A stretch of DNA of 64,000 nt, taken from Sporomusaceae bacterium UBA7701 (GTDB lineage: Bacteria; Bacillota; Negativicutes; Sporomusales; UBA7701). The stretch spans positions 124,001-188,000 of the forward strand of contig DLGF01000006.1 in assembly GCA_002482545.1 (NCBI GenBank). Reading direction: 5' to 3'. Both the position numbers and the translations under genes were made by a program. The notes under the pieces are model-generated. The model had not been told where the DNA came from, made no database searches, and saw only the letters and a program-made list of their open reading frames with translations. Below are positions 50,345 to 59,817 of the stretch, piece by piece (the stretch's first letter is position 1; every line of letters begins with the position of its first letter).

Positions 50345-51181
50345 TTACATGCCGTAAGATTGAACTTCGCCGGCCTCTTCTTTGTAGCATAGGCTATTTT
50401 CCCATTGTTCCTCTTCCTGCTGTTCTTTTTGAATACGGAAGACATCCTTCATTTCGTAAAGGCCTCTCCGGCCAACGATGAATTTTGCGGCTTTATAGGC
50501 TCCCTCGGCGAAGGCGACCCGTGAAAAAGCCGTATGGGTTATCTCAATCTGGTCATGTTTCCCGCAGATCAGAAGTCTGTGACGCCCTGCGATATCACCG
50601 GCCCGGATGGAGTGGATCGGCACTGCTTTTTCTTCCATCTCGTCCAAGGTCGAAAGAATCGTGGCGGCAATCTTTTTGGCGGTTCCGGACGGACTGTCTT
50701 TTTTATTTTTATGGTTTTCCTCAATGATCTGGAAATCATAATCCTCATGTAGCTGGGCGGCAATTTGAGCCATGATCATCATGACATTGACTCCGTAGGT
50801 GATGTTCGGCGCCAGCACCACGCCGAATCTCCGGTTCTCAGCCACCAGCTTGATGCGCCGCATATCCATCTCGCTATAGCCGGTGACGGCCGATACGACA
50901 TTGACGCCGCACTTTGCCAGAATCCCGAGGTTTTCGCTGAGAAACTGCGGGCTGGAAAAATCGATCAAAACATCCGGCCGGACCTGCAGCAGTTTTTCTT
51001 CCAGGTCCTCCGTCGACTCGACCGTTATGCCGGTATTGGGCCTATGTAAAATTTCCCCCAGGTCTTTTCCCGCCTGTGAACTTCCCTTACGGCAAAAGAC
51101 CATTGCCAGGACTTTTTCCTTCAATAAGTATTCGGCAACAATTTTACCTGTGGTGCCTAAGCCGATTAAAGCTATCTTCAT
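50345..51181 (-). CDS. DapB-family reductase, divergent paralogue 2
   Basis: 278 residues. The dinucleotide fold is MKIALIGLGTTGKIVAEYLL. VVSAVTGYSEMDMRRIKLVAEN and FQIIEENHKNKKDSPSGTAKKIA correspond to DapB motifs. At the position of the catalytic His159 it has Asn, and His at the next position; the Lys and the PSGT loop are kept. A charged C-terminal tail of ~30 residues (IQKEQQEEEQWENS) is extra. It may be a DapB isoenzyme or a related reductase with another substrate. Single gene. Confidence 0.8.
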   Translation of the reverse strand: MKIALIGLGTTGKIVAEYLLKEKVLAMVFCRKGSSQAGKDLGEILHRPNTGITVESTEDLEEKLLQVRPDVLIDFSSPQFLSENLGILAKCGVNVVSAVTGYSEMDMRRIKLVAENRRFGVVLAPNITYGVNVMMIMAQIAAQLHEDYDFQIIEENHKNKKDSPSGTAKKIAATILSTLDEMEEKAVPIHSIRAGDIAGRHRLLICGKHDQIEITHTAFSRVAFAEGAYKAAKFIVGRRGLYEMKDVFRIQKEQQEEEQWENSLCYKEEAGEVQSYGM

Positions 51182-51335
51182 TGATCATACCTCCTTGGTC
51201 TTTCACCTGCAACCTTATATTATCATTAAAGTTGTTAGTTAGTCAACTGCCAATATTTTCCTCATTTCTCTGCAAAACCCTTTTGCTCCGCCGCTGTCCC
51301 GCAAAAAAGGGGAAAATAAAAATTGCCTCCCCCCA
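51182..51335. other. Promoter region of dapB-like gene 2 and spacer
   Basis: Holds a ribosome binding site (GGAGGTATGATC on the minus strand) and AT-rich divergent promoter space; nothing else recognised. Confidence 0.4.
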
Positions 51336-51364
51336 TTGACGCTGGCGTTATCACTGACTATAAT
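51336..51364 (+). promoter_or_regulatory. Sigma-A promoter of the riboswitch/MFS/LarA transcript
   Basis: TTGACG (51336-51341), 17-base spacer, TATAAT (51359-51364), about 45 bases before the structured leader. Confidence 0.85.
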
Positions 51365-51404
51365 AAGGAAAAAGCCCCTGACCCTGTATACAAAATACAA
51401 CAAA

Positions 51405-51533
51405 CGAGTGTACCTAGGGATCCGCAGCTATACCGGCTGGCCCGAACCGAGTGGTACAGGCGCTGCAGCGCTACACCGTGGGGAAAAAAGCCCCGGCGGA
51501 AGGTCGTTTACGATCTTCTGCCGGGGCTTTGCA
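51405..51533 (+). ncRNA. ykkC-family riboswitch candidate (subtype 2-like) with terminator
   Basis: The leader has CTAGGGATCCG followed by a short hairpin (CAGC/GCTG), then GGCTGGCCCGA, then a closing arm GGTAC that pairs with GTACC before CTAGGG. A GCGCTGCAGCGC hairpin, ACACCG and GGGGAAAAAAGCCCCGGCGG follow. This order matches recalled ykkC aptamers, and the ACACCG with GCCCxGGCGG resembles the PRPP/ppGpp class more than the guanidine class. The terminator (51489-51531, then TTT) re-uses the CCCCGGCGG strand, so ligand binding should turn expression on. Confidence 0.72.
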
Positions 51534-51616
51534 TATTCGCGGGGCAGTTTCCCGAAGGAGGCGGGACGGAGGCGTAACCTATATTGAATTTTGAAGTCAG
51601 GATGGAGGAAGAAAGA

Positions 51617-52915
51617 ATGGAAACGGTACAACCGGCCGTGGCGGTGGCCGCGGAATCTGTCAGACCAACCAAACAGCGGGTCGTGTTAGTGGCAATTCTG
51701 CTGCTCACGCTGCTGATAGCCTACCTGGACCGGGTGAACGTCTCGGTGCTGTTGGCCGACAATACCTTTTTAACGGATATGGGGATCAAGGGGCAACCGG
51801 TTCAGATGGGCCTGTTAATGACTTTATTCTTGATTGCCTACGGTGTCGCCAATGTTGTCCTCAGTCCTTTGGGCGACTATATCGGCCCCCGGAAAGCCAT
51901 GTCCCTTTCCATATTGCTCTGGACGGTTTCCGTCTTTATCGGCGGCCTGGCCACCACGTTCACCACCATGCTGGCGGCCCGCGTGATTTTAGGCCTGGGG
52001 GAAGGAATGCACTGGCCGATGCAAAGCACCTTCGTCAAAAACTGGTTTCCTCCCTGGGAGCGCGGTAAAGCAAACGGCGTCTGGCTCATCGGCTTAATGG
52101 CCGGCCCCGCGCTGGCCATGCCGTTCTTCACCTGGGTCGTTTCCAGTTGGGGCTGGCGGCCGAGCTTTTTCATCCTCGGCGCTCTTGGCCTCGTTCCTTT
52201 AGTTCTGCTTTGGTGCTATGTGACCGACCGGCCCGGCCAGCACAAAAAAGTCAACGCCGCGGAACGGGAGTATATCGAAAGCGCCCTGGAACTGGAGGCG
52301 GCGGAAGAGGCCAAAGTAAGAACCGAGAGCCTGAGGGAGCGGTTGTCCTCTTTTGTGTTCAACTACCGGTTCTGGCTGCTTACCATAAACTATTTCTGTA
52401 TCGCTTGCGTATGGTGGGGCACCATGGCCTGGCTGCCGTCCTATCTGAAGGCGGCCCGCGGCTTCTCCTGGGCCCAGATGGGCGCCATGTCCTCCCTCCC
52501 TTATGTGCTGGGCGGCATCAGCATCCTGTTCTTTGGCCACCTGGCCGATAAACTGGGACGGCGGGCCCCGTTTATCGCCCTCGCCCATCTCGGCTCAGCC
52601 CTGGGCATCTACTTCGGCTCGGTCGCCACCGACAACCTGACCGCCGCCATTCTGATCTCGGCCGGGATTGCTTCGGTCGCCATCGGCCTGCCTTCCTCGT
52701 GGTCGATCCTTCAGCAGATTGTACCCGGCAAGGCCATCGGCGCCGGCGCCGGCATGATGAACGGCCTGAGCAACGGCGGCTCGGCCTTCGCCCCGGTCCT
52801 CATCGGATTCTTCATCAGCATGACCGGCAGCTATGTGGGCGGACTGCTGTTCCTGGTCGGCCTCGCGGTGATCGGCGCCGCCTGCATGGCCGTCCTCGCC
52901 TTCCAGAAATATTGA
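51617..52915 (+). CDS. MFS transporter, anion:cation symporter (ACS) type
   Basis: About 432 residues with twelve membrane helices. LLIAYLDRVNVSVLLADNTFLTD and GLGEGMHWPMQSTFVKNWFPPWERGKANG are marks of the ACS family, which imports sugar acids and other organic anions. The start is the ATG with GGAGGAAGAAAG ahead; longer in-frame starts have poorer sites. It is co-transcribed with a LarA homologue 65 bases downstream, so the carried anion is likely the racemase substrate or product. Confidence 0.9.
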   Translation: METVQPAVAVAAESVRPTKQRVVLVAILLLTLLIAYLDRVNVSVLLADNTFLTDMGIKGQPVQMGLLMTLFLIAYGVANVVLSPLGDYIGPRKAMSLSILLWTVSVFIGGLATTFTTMLAARVILGLGEGMHWPMQSTFVKNWFPPWERGKANGVWLIGLMAGPALAMPFFTWVVSSWGWRPSFFILGALGLVPLVLLWCYVTDRPGQHKKVNAAEREYIESALELEAAEEAKVRTESLRERLSSFVFNYRFWLLTINYFCIACVWWGTMAWLPSYLKAARGFSWAQMGAMSSLPYVLGGISILFFGHLADKLGRRAPFIALAHLGSALGIYFGSVATDNLTAAILISAGIASVAIGLPSSWSILQQIVPGKAIGAGAGMMNGLSNGGSAFAPVLIGFFISMTGSYVGGLLFLVGLAVIGAACMAVLAFQKY

Positions 52916-52980
52916 ACCGCCGCCAGGGACATACTGAAAAAACCGGCGGCCTGATCCTTACCTGCTAGGAGGAAAATACC

Positions 52981-54294
52981 ATGCTAAAAGAATTCGCCTT
53001 AGGCTTCGGCGATGATCAACTTCATATCGCTCTTCCGGAAGACCGGATCATCAACGTGGTGGAGGGGAAACCCTCTCCGGCGGTGGCCGACGTGCCGGCC
53101 GCCGTCCAAGCCGCCCTTGATCGCCCCGTCGGCTCGCCGCCGCTTGGCGAGATCGTCAGGGCCGGCGACACCGTGGCAATCATCGCCAGCGACATTACCC
53201 GGCTCTGGGTGCGGCACGACCTCTTCCTGCCGGTCCTGCTCAACGCCCTGAACGCGGCAGGCGTGCCGGACAGCAGCATCAAGCTGGTGGTCGCGCTGGG
53301 GGCGCACCGCCGGCACACCCCCCAGGAAAACATCCTGGTCTACGGCCAGGAAGTGGTCGACCGCGTTTCGCTCGTCCAGAGCTACGCCCCCGCGGAGGAG
53401 GATTTCGTTTACGTCGGAACGACTTCCCGCGGCGTCAAGACGTTCCTCAACAAACACGTCGTTGCCGCTGACAAGGTCATTTTGACCGGCGGCGTAGTCT
53501 ATCACCTCATGGCGGGCTTCGGCGGCGGCCGCAAGGCCGTCATGCCCGGCATCTCGGGGTACTCCACCATTCAGGGCAACCACAGCTTCTGTCTCCACGA
53601 CATTGTCGGGCAGGGCGTCAGCCCCCATTGCGTTTCCGGCAAACTGGAGGGCAACCATATGCACGAGGACATGACGGAAATGGCGGCCATGCTCAAGCCG
53701 GCCTTTCTGCTCAACGCCGTGTTCACTCCCGAGGGCCGTTTCGCCCGCTTCGTGGCCGGCCACTGGTATGACGCCTGGCTGGAGGGCTGCCGCACGGTCG
53801 AGAGTATCTTCGGTGTCCCGGTCAACGGCAAAGCCGACCTGGTCCTTGCTTCCGCCGGCGGCTTTCCGAAAGACATCAACCTCTATCAAGGCTCGAAAAC
53901 CATTGACAACGCTTACATGGCGGTGAAGGAAACCGGGGCGGTCATCCTGCTGCTGGAGTGCCGGGATATCCTGGAGCCGCCTGATTTCAGCGGCTGGTTC
54001 GACTATCAGTCCCTCTACGACCGGGAGCTGGCCTTGCGCAAAGGCTTCACCGTCCCCGGCTTTGTGGCCGTCAAATGCGGCCTGATGTTCAAAAAGGTGC
54101 CGCATATCGTCGTTACCCGCCCGGAAAATCGAGCTTTCATGGCGAAGGCCGGCATGATTGCCGCCGCCTCCATCGAAGAAGCCATGGCGATTGCCGAAAA
54201 ACACCTGGGCCGCAAGGACTATACCATCACCGTCATGCCCCACGCGGCCAATACCGTGCCCCTGGTGCAGCCCGGCGCCTCAGGCGAGAAATAA
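52981..54294 (+). CDS. LarA-family nickel-pincer racemase/epimerase homologue
   Basis: 437 residues, the LarA length. IIASDITRLWVRHDLFLP corresponds to the SDxTRP block (Arg kept, Pro replaced by Leu). ALGAHRRHTPQE and VVYHLMAGFGGGRKAVMPGIS hold the histidines and the lysine that bind and form the NPN-nickel cofactor adduct. SAGGFPKDINLYQGSKTIDNA is a C-terminal hallmark. LarA-type enzymes interconvert 2-hydroxyacid epimers; homologues act on lactate, malate, phenyllactate and sugar acids. LarB/C/E cofactor genes are not in the window. CTAGGAGGAAAATACC precedes the ATG. Confidence 0.88.
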   Translation: MLKEFALGFGDDQLHIALPEDRIINVVEGKPSPAVADVPAAVQAALDRPVGSPPLGEIVRAGDTVAIIASDITRLWVRHDLFLPVLLNALNAAGVPDSSIKLVVALGAHRRHTPQENILVYGQEVVDRVSLVQSYAPAEEDFVYVGTTSRGVKTFLNKHVVAADKVILTGGVVYHLMAGFGGGRKAVMPGISGYSTIQGNHSFCLHDIVGQGVSPHCVSGKLEGNHMHEDMTEMAAMLKPAFLLNAVFTPEGRFARFVAGHWYDAWLEGCRTVESIFGVPVNGKADLVLASAGGFPKDINLYQGSKTIDNAYMAVKETGAVILLLECRDILEPPDFSGWFDYQSLYDRELALRKGFTVPGFVAVKCGLMFKKVPHIVVTRPENRAFMAKAGMIAAASIEEAMAIAEKHLGRKDYTITVMPHAANTVPLVQPGASGEK

Positions 54295-54313
54295 CGGTTG
54301 CCAGGCCTTCAAT

Positions 54314-54356
54314 CCGGCGCTCTCTGCACTAGGCTGCGGGAGCGCCGCGGCTTTTT
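54314..54356 (+). terminator. Terminator of the MFS/LarA operon
   Basis: GGCGCTC/GAGCGCC stem followed by TTTTT at 54352-54356. Confidence 0.7.
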
Positions 54357-54475
54357 CAGGGTTCGTCCTCTTCGCCCTTGCTGTCAGGACCAAAAACGGG
54401 TATAATTTTGCAGTATGAGCATCCCTCTAGCTTGACGAAAACGCCTAAGCTTGAAATAAACCACCCGGAGGAAAA

Positions 54476-56071
54476 ATGAACGAAATCACTGTCCAAGCCA
54501 ATCGGCGGCGCACGTTCGCCATTATATCCCACCCTGACGCCGGCAAGACGACCCTCACCGAAAAGCTGCTCCTCTACGGCGGAGCCATCCACCTCGCCGG
54601 ATCGGTAAAGGCCCGCAAGGCGCAGAAGCATGCGGTGTCCGACTGGATGGAAATCGAGAAGCAGCGGGGCATATCCGTAACCTCCAGCGTATTGCAGTTC
54701 GACTACCAGGACTTTCGGGTCAACATTCTGGACACCCCCGGCCACCAGGACTTCAGCGAAGACACCTACCGGACGCTGATGGCCGCCGACAGCGCCGTAA
54801 TGCTGATCGACGTGGCCAAAGGCGTGGAGGAGCAGACCAAGAAGCTCTTCCGGGTCTGCAAGGAGCGGGGTATTCCCATCTTTACCTTTGTCAACAAACT
54901 CGACCGGTTCGGCCGCAACCCTTTCGAGCTCATGGAAGAGATCGAGAAGGTCCTCGGCATCCGCGCCTATCCCATGAACTGGCCGGTGGGGGTCGACGGC
55001 AACTACCGGGGGATATACAACCGCCAGCTGGCCCAGGTGGAACTCTTTGACAAGGACGGTTCCCACGGGCAGCGGGCTTTGGCCTCCACTCTCGGCAGCG
55101 TTAACGATCCGGCTTTCCGGGAAGTGCTGGGCGAGACCGTTTACCAGGCGCTGTGCGACGATATCGCGCTTCTCGACATGGCCGGCGACCAGTTTGAATT
55201 GGCTAAAGTGGCCAAGGGCGAACTCACCCCGATGTTCTTCGGCAGCGCCATGACCAACTTCGGCGTGCAGCCCTTCCTGGAAGAGTTTTTGCGCCTGGCG
55301 CCGCCGCCGGCCCCTCGGCAGTCCTCGGAAGGGCCGGTCGGATCCGCCAGCGGCTTTTTCTCCGCTTTTGTGTTCAAAATTCAGGCCAACATGAACCCCG
55401 CCCACCGCGACCGCATCACCTTCATCCGGATCTGTTCCGGAAAATTCGAGCGGGGAATGAACGTTTACCATGTCCAGTCCGGCAAACAGGTCAGGCTCAG
55501 CCAGCCGCAGCAGTTTCTGGCCCAGGAGCGGAACATCGTCGAGGATGCTTATCCCGGGGATATTATCGGCCTGTTCGACCCGGGGCTCTTCGGCATCGGC
55601 GATACGCTATGCCAGCCGGGGCAACCGGTGCGGTTCCAGGACTTTCCGGTGTTCTCCCCCGAGCACTTCGCCAGGGTTCAGGCCAAGGACACCATGAAGC
55701 GCAAGCAATTCGTCAAGGGCATGGTCCAACTGGCCCAGGAAGGGGCTGTGCAGGTCTTTCGCCAGCCCGAGGTTGTCGAATCCTTTGTCGTGGGCGCCGT
55801 GGGCACCCTGCAGTTTGAAGTGCTCCAGTACCGGCTGAAGCAGGAATACGGCGTCGATATCCTGATGCATCCGCTCCCCTTCGGCGTCGCCCGGTGGCTG
55901 CAGGGCGACGGGCTGAATCCCAAGGCCCTCAAAAGCATGGACAACGGGCTGGTGCTCGAAGACACCAAGGGCCGCCCGCTGGTGCTGATCACCACCGAAT
56001 GGCAGTTGAACTGGGTCAAGGAGCGCAATCCCGGCGTCGAATTCCTCGTCACTCCGCCGTCTTTGGCATAA
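54476..56071 (+). CDS. prfC: Peptide chain release factor 3
   Basis: 531 residues, full length. GTPase motifs are G1 ISHPDAGKTTLTEKLL, G3 LDTPGHQDFSEDTYRTLMAADSAV and G4 FVNKLDRFGRNP. The C-terminal RF3-specific region includes RKQFVKGMVQLAQEGAVQVF and VGAVGTLQFEVLQYRLKQEYGVD. It recycles class I release factors from the ribosome after termination. GGAGGAAAA precedes the ATG. Single gene. Confidence 0.97.
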   Translation: MNEITVQANRRRTFAIISHPDAGKTTLTEKLLLYGGAIHLAGSVKARKAQKHAVSDWMEIEKQRGISVTSSVLQFDYQDFRVNILDTPGHQDFSEDTYRTLMAADSAVMLIDVAKGVEEQTKKLFRVCKERGIPIFTFVNKLDRFGRNPFELMEEIEKVLGIRAYPMNWPVGVDGNYRGIYNRQLAQVELFDKDGSHGQRALASTLGSVNDPAFREVLGETVYQALCDDIALLDMAGDQFELAKVAKGELTPMFFGSAMTNFGVQPFLEEFLRLAPPPAPRQSSEGPVGSASGFFSAFVFKIQANMNPAHRDRITFIRICSGKFERGMNVYHVQSGKQVRLSQPQQFLAQERNIVEDAYPGDIIGLFDPGLFGIGDTLCQPGQPVRFQDFPVFSPEHFARVQAKDTMKRKQFVKGMVQLAQEGAVQVFRQPEVVESFVVGAVGTLQFEVLQYRLKQEYGVDILMHPLPFGVARWLQGDGLNPKALKSMDNGLVLEDTKGRPLVLITTEWQLNWVKERNPGVEFLVTPPSLA

Positions 56072-56104
56072 AAAAGAGACTTCCTTTACGGAAGTCTCTT
56101 TTTT
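56070..56104. terminator. Bidirectional terminator
   Basis: AAAAAAGAGACTTCC/GGAAGTCTCTTTTTT between the converging prfC and DEAD-box genes. Confidence 0.9.
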
Positions 56105-56155
56105 ATGCTTTGGCCTATACCCGGAGGATGCTTGTCAAGGCTCCGGCGCGATGGC

Positions 56156-57382
56156 TCAGCGGGCAGGCTCTTCTTTTTTGGTTTTGGGCTTTGCCCGGGG
56201 AGCAGGCCGGGCCGGCTTGGAGGTCCGCGCCGCGGTTCTCGGCCTGCTGTCGACAATATGGCCGCGGAACATTTCCTTGGCCTGGATGTCGATTCTTAGC
56301 GCCTTGGCAAACCGGGTTACCCGTTCGGCTTCGCTCCGGGTAACCAGCGACAGGGCCAGTCCGCTTTGACCGGCGCGGCCGGTCCGTCCCACCCGGTGCA
56401 AATAAACCTGGGGATCTTCCGGCATTTCCAGATTAAAGACGCAGGTTACCCCGGGAATGTCGAGCCCGCGGGCCGCCAAATCGGAAGCCACCAGCAAACG
56501 GACCTTTCCGGTCCGGAAATCCTCCAGCGCCTTCCGGCGGTCGGCCTTCACCGAGCCGCCATAGATCCCCGCCGCGTTCAAGCCGTGGTAATTGAGCTTG
56601 GTCACCGTCATTTCGATGGCGTCGCTGCTGTTGATGAACACCAGGGCCCGCTCGGTCTTCAGGCTGGCCAGCAGCTTTCGCAGCAGTTCCATCTTGTCGC
56701 GCTGCTCGGTAACCATATACAGGTGGGTTATATCGGCGGGAACCTTCCCCGGCCCCTGCGCCTGAACCGCCTGGACCGCCGGTGCCAGTTCCCTGGCTCT
56801 TTCCAGCGCGGCCGGGGTTATCGTCGCCGAAAACAGCATGAGCTGCCGGTCTTTCAGCGTCGTTTTGACGACGGCTTTTACGCTGGCCCAGTTATTGTCG
56901 TCCAGCAGCTTGTCCGCTTCGTCGATCACAATGGTCCGGATGGTCTGGGCCGATATCTTCCGCTTCTGGATGAGCTCGAGAATCCTGCCGCTGGAGCCGA
57001 CAATAATGTGCGGCTTGTCCTTCAGGCGCTCGATCTGGCGGGCGATATTCACCTGGCCGATAACCGGAGCCGACCGCACAGCCACTCCCGATTCCAGGGC
57101 AAGAATCTCGGCCTGCCGGTGAATCTGAATGGCCAGTTCATGGGTCGGAGCGAGGATAATGGCCTGCATTTCCCGCTTGGCGGCGTCCACCCGTTGAAAT
57201 AGCGGCAACAGATAGGCCAGCGTCTTGCCTGTCCCGGTCGCCGACTGCCCGGCAATATCCTTGCCTGCCAGCGCCAGCGGAATCACCGCGGTCTGGATTT
57301 CCGTCGGCGCGGTGATTCCGGCTTTATTCAAGCCGGTTGCCAGGGCCGCGGTTACCCCCAGTTTCACAAACAAATCATTCAT
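56156..57382 (-). CDS. DEAD-box RNA helicase (first of two)
   Basis: About 408 residues. The Q motif region is ITAPTEIQTAVIPLALAGKD; Walker A is SATGTGKT; motif II is VIDEADKLL; SATIT is motif III; VASDLAARGLDIPGVTCV and HRVGRTGRAG are motifs V and VI. The C-terminal tail (RTSKPARPAPRAKPKTKKEE) is basic and low complexity, probably an RNA-binding extension. The start is the ATG after AGGAGTGGGAGCA. It is about 85 bases downstream of topB on the same strand. Confidence 0.93.
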   Translation of the reverse strand: MNDLFVKLGVTAALATGLNKAGITAPTEIQTAVIPLALAGKDIAGQSATGTGKTLAYLLPLFQRVDAAKREMQAIILAPTHELAIQIHRQAEILALESGVAVRSAPVIGQVNIARQIERLKDKPHIIVGSSGRILELIQKRKISAQTIRTIVIDEADKLLDDNNWASVKAVVKTTLKDRQLMLFSATITPAALERARELAPAVQAVQAQGPGKVPADITHLYMVTEQRDKMELLRKLLASLKTERALVFINSSDAIEMTVTKLNYHGLNAAGIYGGSVKADRRKALEDFRTGKVRLLVASDLAARGLDIPGVTCVFNLEMPEDPQVYLHRVGRTGRAGQSGLALSLVTRSEAERVTRFAKALRIDIQAKEMFRGHIVDSRPRTAARTSKPARPAPRAKPKTKKEEPAR

Positions 57383-57468
57383 TGCTCCCACTCCTGCGGA
57401 TGTCCGGCATACCACGCCGGCATCCCGAATCCAATGATCTCCTTCATTATCCCCGCATTCCGGGCAGG

Positions 57469-59637
57469 CTACCCGCGCTTAGGGACAATTTGCCGGCCCG
57501 GTCCGGCGCCGTCCCGCGCCGGCGGCACGTCCGGGCTGCCGTCTTTGTCGCTATAGGTTGCCTTGCAGCCGGGAAACCGGGTGCAGCCCCAGAAGGCCCC
57601 GTTCCGGCCCTTGATGAGCTGCAAGCATCCTTGCCTGCACCGCGGGCAGGGATGCTTGGGCACGCAGGGGGCGCCGCCATCGTCGTCATAGCCGGCCTTG
57701 CACTGCGGATACCGGGAACAGCCCCAGAACTTGCCGTTCTTGCCGTTCCGCTGCTGTAAGACCCCCTTGCCGCACTGGGGACAGGGGTAATCCCCCTGCG
57801 GGGAAAGGCTGAGCCCGCCTGCCAAAGAACAGATCTTGGCGGTAAATTCCGCCTGCTGCGCCAGAAACCCTTCCAGGCTTTCGCTGCCGCCGGCCATGCG
57901 GTGCAGAACCGCTTCCCACAGCGCCGTGGAATCCGGATAGGTCATCTCGTCCGGCAGGGCATCGATCAATAAATAAGCCGCATCGGTCGGAATAAGATAC
58001 TTTTTCTTCTTCTCTTCCCGGAGAAAGCCCCGCTGCACCAGTTCCCCGATAATGGTGGCCCGGGTCGCCTCGGTGCCGATGCCGCTGACATCTTTCAACT
58101 GTTTTTTCAATTCGGGATTTTTGACGTATTTGTGAATTTCTTTCATGGCCGCCAGCAGCGTTGCGGCGGTGAACCGGCCCGGCGGCCGGGTGGACTTTTT
58201 CTCGCTCGAAGCCTGGAGGAAATCGGCCTCATCCCCCTTGGCCATCGCCGGCAGCGTCCCCTCGTCCTCGTCCTTGCCCTCTTCGGCCTCGCCGCCATAG
58301 AGCTCTTTCCAGCCCACCTCCCGGATAATCCGGCCGCTCGCCGTGAAGGCTTCGCCGGCATGGCGCAGTTCCGCCCTGGTCTGGCTGTAGGTGTGGACCG
58401 GATAGAACTGGGCGATATAGGCCTGGGCGATGAGGAAATAAATATTCTTTTCCGTAGCGGCGAGCGCGGCAAAATCGGCCTGTTCCACCGTGGGAACAAT
58501 CGCGTGGTGGGCGGTGATTTTTTTGTCGTTCCAGGCCCGGCTTTTCATGGTGTGATCGGCCCGGCCGGCCCAGGACGAAAGTTCCTCCTGCTTGAGGACT
58601 CTCAGATTCCCAAGGATGGCCGGGGCGTCCGCCAACTGGGATTCCGGCAGGAAATCGCAGTCCGAACGCGGATAACTGGTCAGCTTTTTTTCATAGAGCC
58701 GCTGCGCGGTGTCGAGGACGGTTTGCGGATCATAGCCGAACTTCTTCCCGGCCATGACCTGCAGGGCGGACAGCGATAGGGGAAGACGCTGGGGTTCTTT
58801 CTTCTCGCTGGTGTCGCAGCGGGTTATTTCCGCCGTCCGGGGCGGCGCTTTCAACTTTTCCAGCAAGGCCTCGGCGATAACCGGATCAGCCAGGCGCCCC
58901 TCGCTGTCCAGCCCGGCCTGCTCGTCCCGCGGCTTCCAGTAGGCGGTGAACTGGCCGTTCTTATGAGCAAAGTCCGCTTTCAGCGTGAAGTAATCGGACG
59001 GTTTAAAGGTTTCGATCTCCCGTTCCCGCCTTACAACCAGCGCCAGGGTGGGCGTTTTTACCCGGCCTACCGGCAGCGTCAGCCGATGTCCGGCCCGCTG
59101 CGCGACCAGGGTAAAAGCCCGGGACAGATTCATGCCGATCAGCCAGTCGGCGCGGGCCCGGGCAAGGGCCGATTGCTTGAGATTGTAGAAATCCCGGTTG
59201 TCGCGAAGATTGGCAATGGCCTTTTTGATGCTTTGCTCGTCCAGCGCGTTCAGCAAAATACGCCTGACCGGCTTGGTATTATCGACATAGTCCAGAACCT
59301 CGTCGATCAACAGCTGCCCTTCCCGGTCCGGGTCGCCGGCGTGGACGATTTCCGAAGCCTCGTCAATCAGTTTTTTCACCACATCGAACTGTTTTTTACA
59401 GGCTTCGGCTACCAGAAGCTTCCAGGCTTGCGGAATGATCGGCAGGTCCTCCAGCCGCCACTTCTCATACTTGGGATCGTATTCACCCGGCTCGGCCTGC
59501 CGGAGGATGTGGCCGTAGCCCCAGGTAACGACTCCGTCGCCGGTCGTGATATATCCGTCCTTGCGGCGGATCGGCCCGGGCAGATATTTGGCGATCTCGG
59601 CCCCCATACTCGGTTTCTCCGCAATATATAAACGCAC
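57469..59637 (-). CDS. topB: DNA topoisomerase III
   Basis: About 722 residues of type IA topoisomerase. The Toprim domain opens with RLYIAEKPSMGAEIAKYLPG and has EIVHAGDPDREGQLLIDE. The catalytic Tyr is in LTSYPRSDCDFLPE; SGIGTEATRATIIGELVQRGF is a family block. Two C-terminal zinc ribbons (CPQCGKGVLQQRNGKNGKFWG and CPRCRQGCLQLIKG) bind single-stranded DNA. It starts at a GTG behind CGAGGTGCAACC; the frame is open further upstream but without a start of comparable quality. Confidence 0.94.
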   Translation of the reverse strand: MRLYIAEKPSMGAEIAKYLPGPIRRKDGYITTGDGVVTWGYGHILRQAEPGEYDPKYEKWRLEDLPIIPQAWKLLVAEACKKQFDVVKKLIDEASEIVHAGDPDREGQLLIDEVLDYVDNTKPVRRILLNALDEQSIKKAIANLRDNRDFYNLKQSALARARADWLIGMNLSRAFTLVAQRAGHRLTLPVGRVKTPTLALVVRREREIETFKPSDYFTLKADFAHKNGQFTAYWKPRDEQAGLDSEGRLADPVIAEALLEKLKAPPRTAEITRCDTSEKKEPQRLPLSLSALQVMAGKKFGYDPQTVLDTAQRLYEKKLTSYPRSDCDFLPESQLADAPAILGNLRVLKQEELSSWAGRADHTMKSRAWNDKKITAHHAIVPTVEQADFAALAATEKNIYFLIAQAYIAQFYPVHTYSQTRAELRHAGEAFTASGRIIREVGWKELYGGEAEEGKDEDEGTLPAMAKGDEADFLQASSEKKSTRPPGRFTAATLLAAMKEIHKYVKNPELKKQLKDVSGIGTEATRATIIGELVQRGFLREEKKKKYLIPTDAAYLLIDALPDEMTYPDSTALWEAVLHRMAGGSESLEGFLAQQAEFTAKICSLAGGLSLSPQGDYPCPQCGKGVLQQRNGKNGKFWGCSRYPQCKAGYDDDGGAPCVPKHPCPRCRQGCLQLIKGRNGAFWGCTRFPGCKATYSDKDGSPDVPPARDGAGPGRQIVPKRG

Positions 59638-59817
59638 GGTTGCACCTCGAACCTTCAAAAAAATTAGAACCCCGCCATTGCAGGATTCCGGCTTGCTATT
59701 CAGTCTGACGCTATATATGTTCTTCCGGTCCTTGCCAAAATCCTTCTTCTTTCGGTCTCCCGCCATTTCCCGAACGGTGTCGGATTTTGTTAATCTTCCG
59801 CGCCGGGCGCGCCGCAT

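Noticed and set aside
51405..51533. T-box or simple terminator leader for the MFS gene
   Set aside because: The T-box core TGGCACCACG is absent, and the conserved ykkC-like segments upstream are not explained by a terminator alone.
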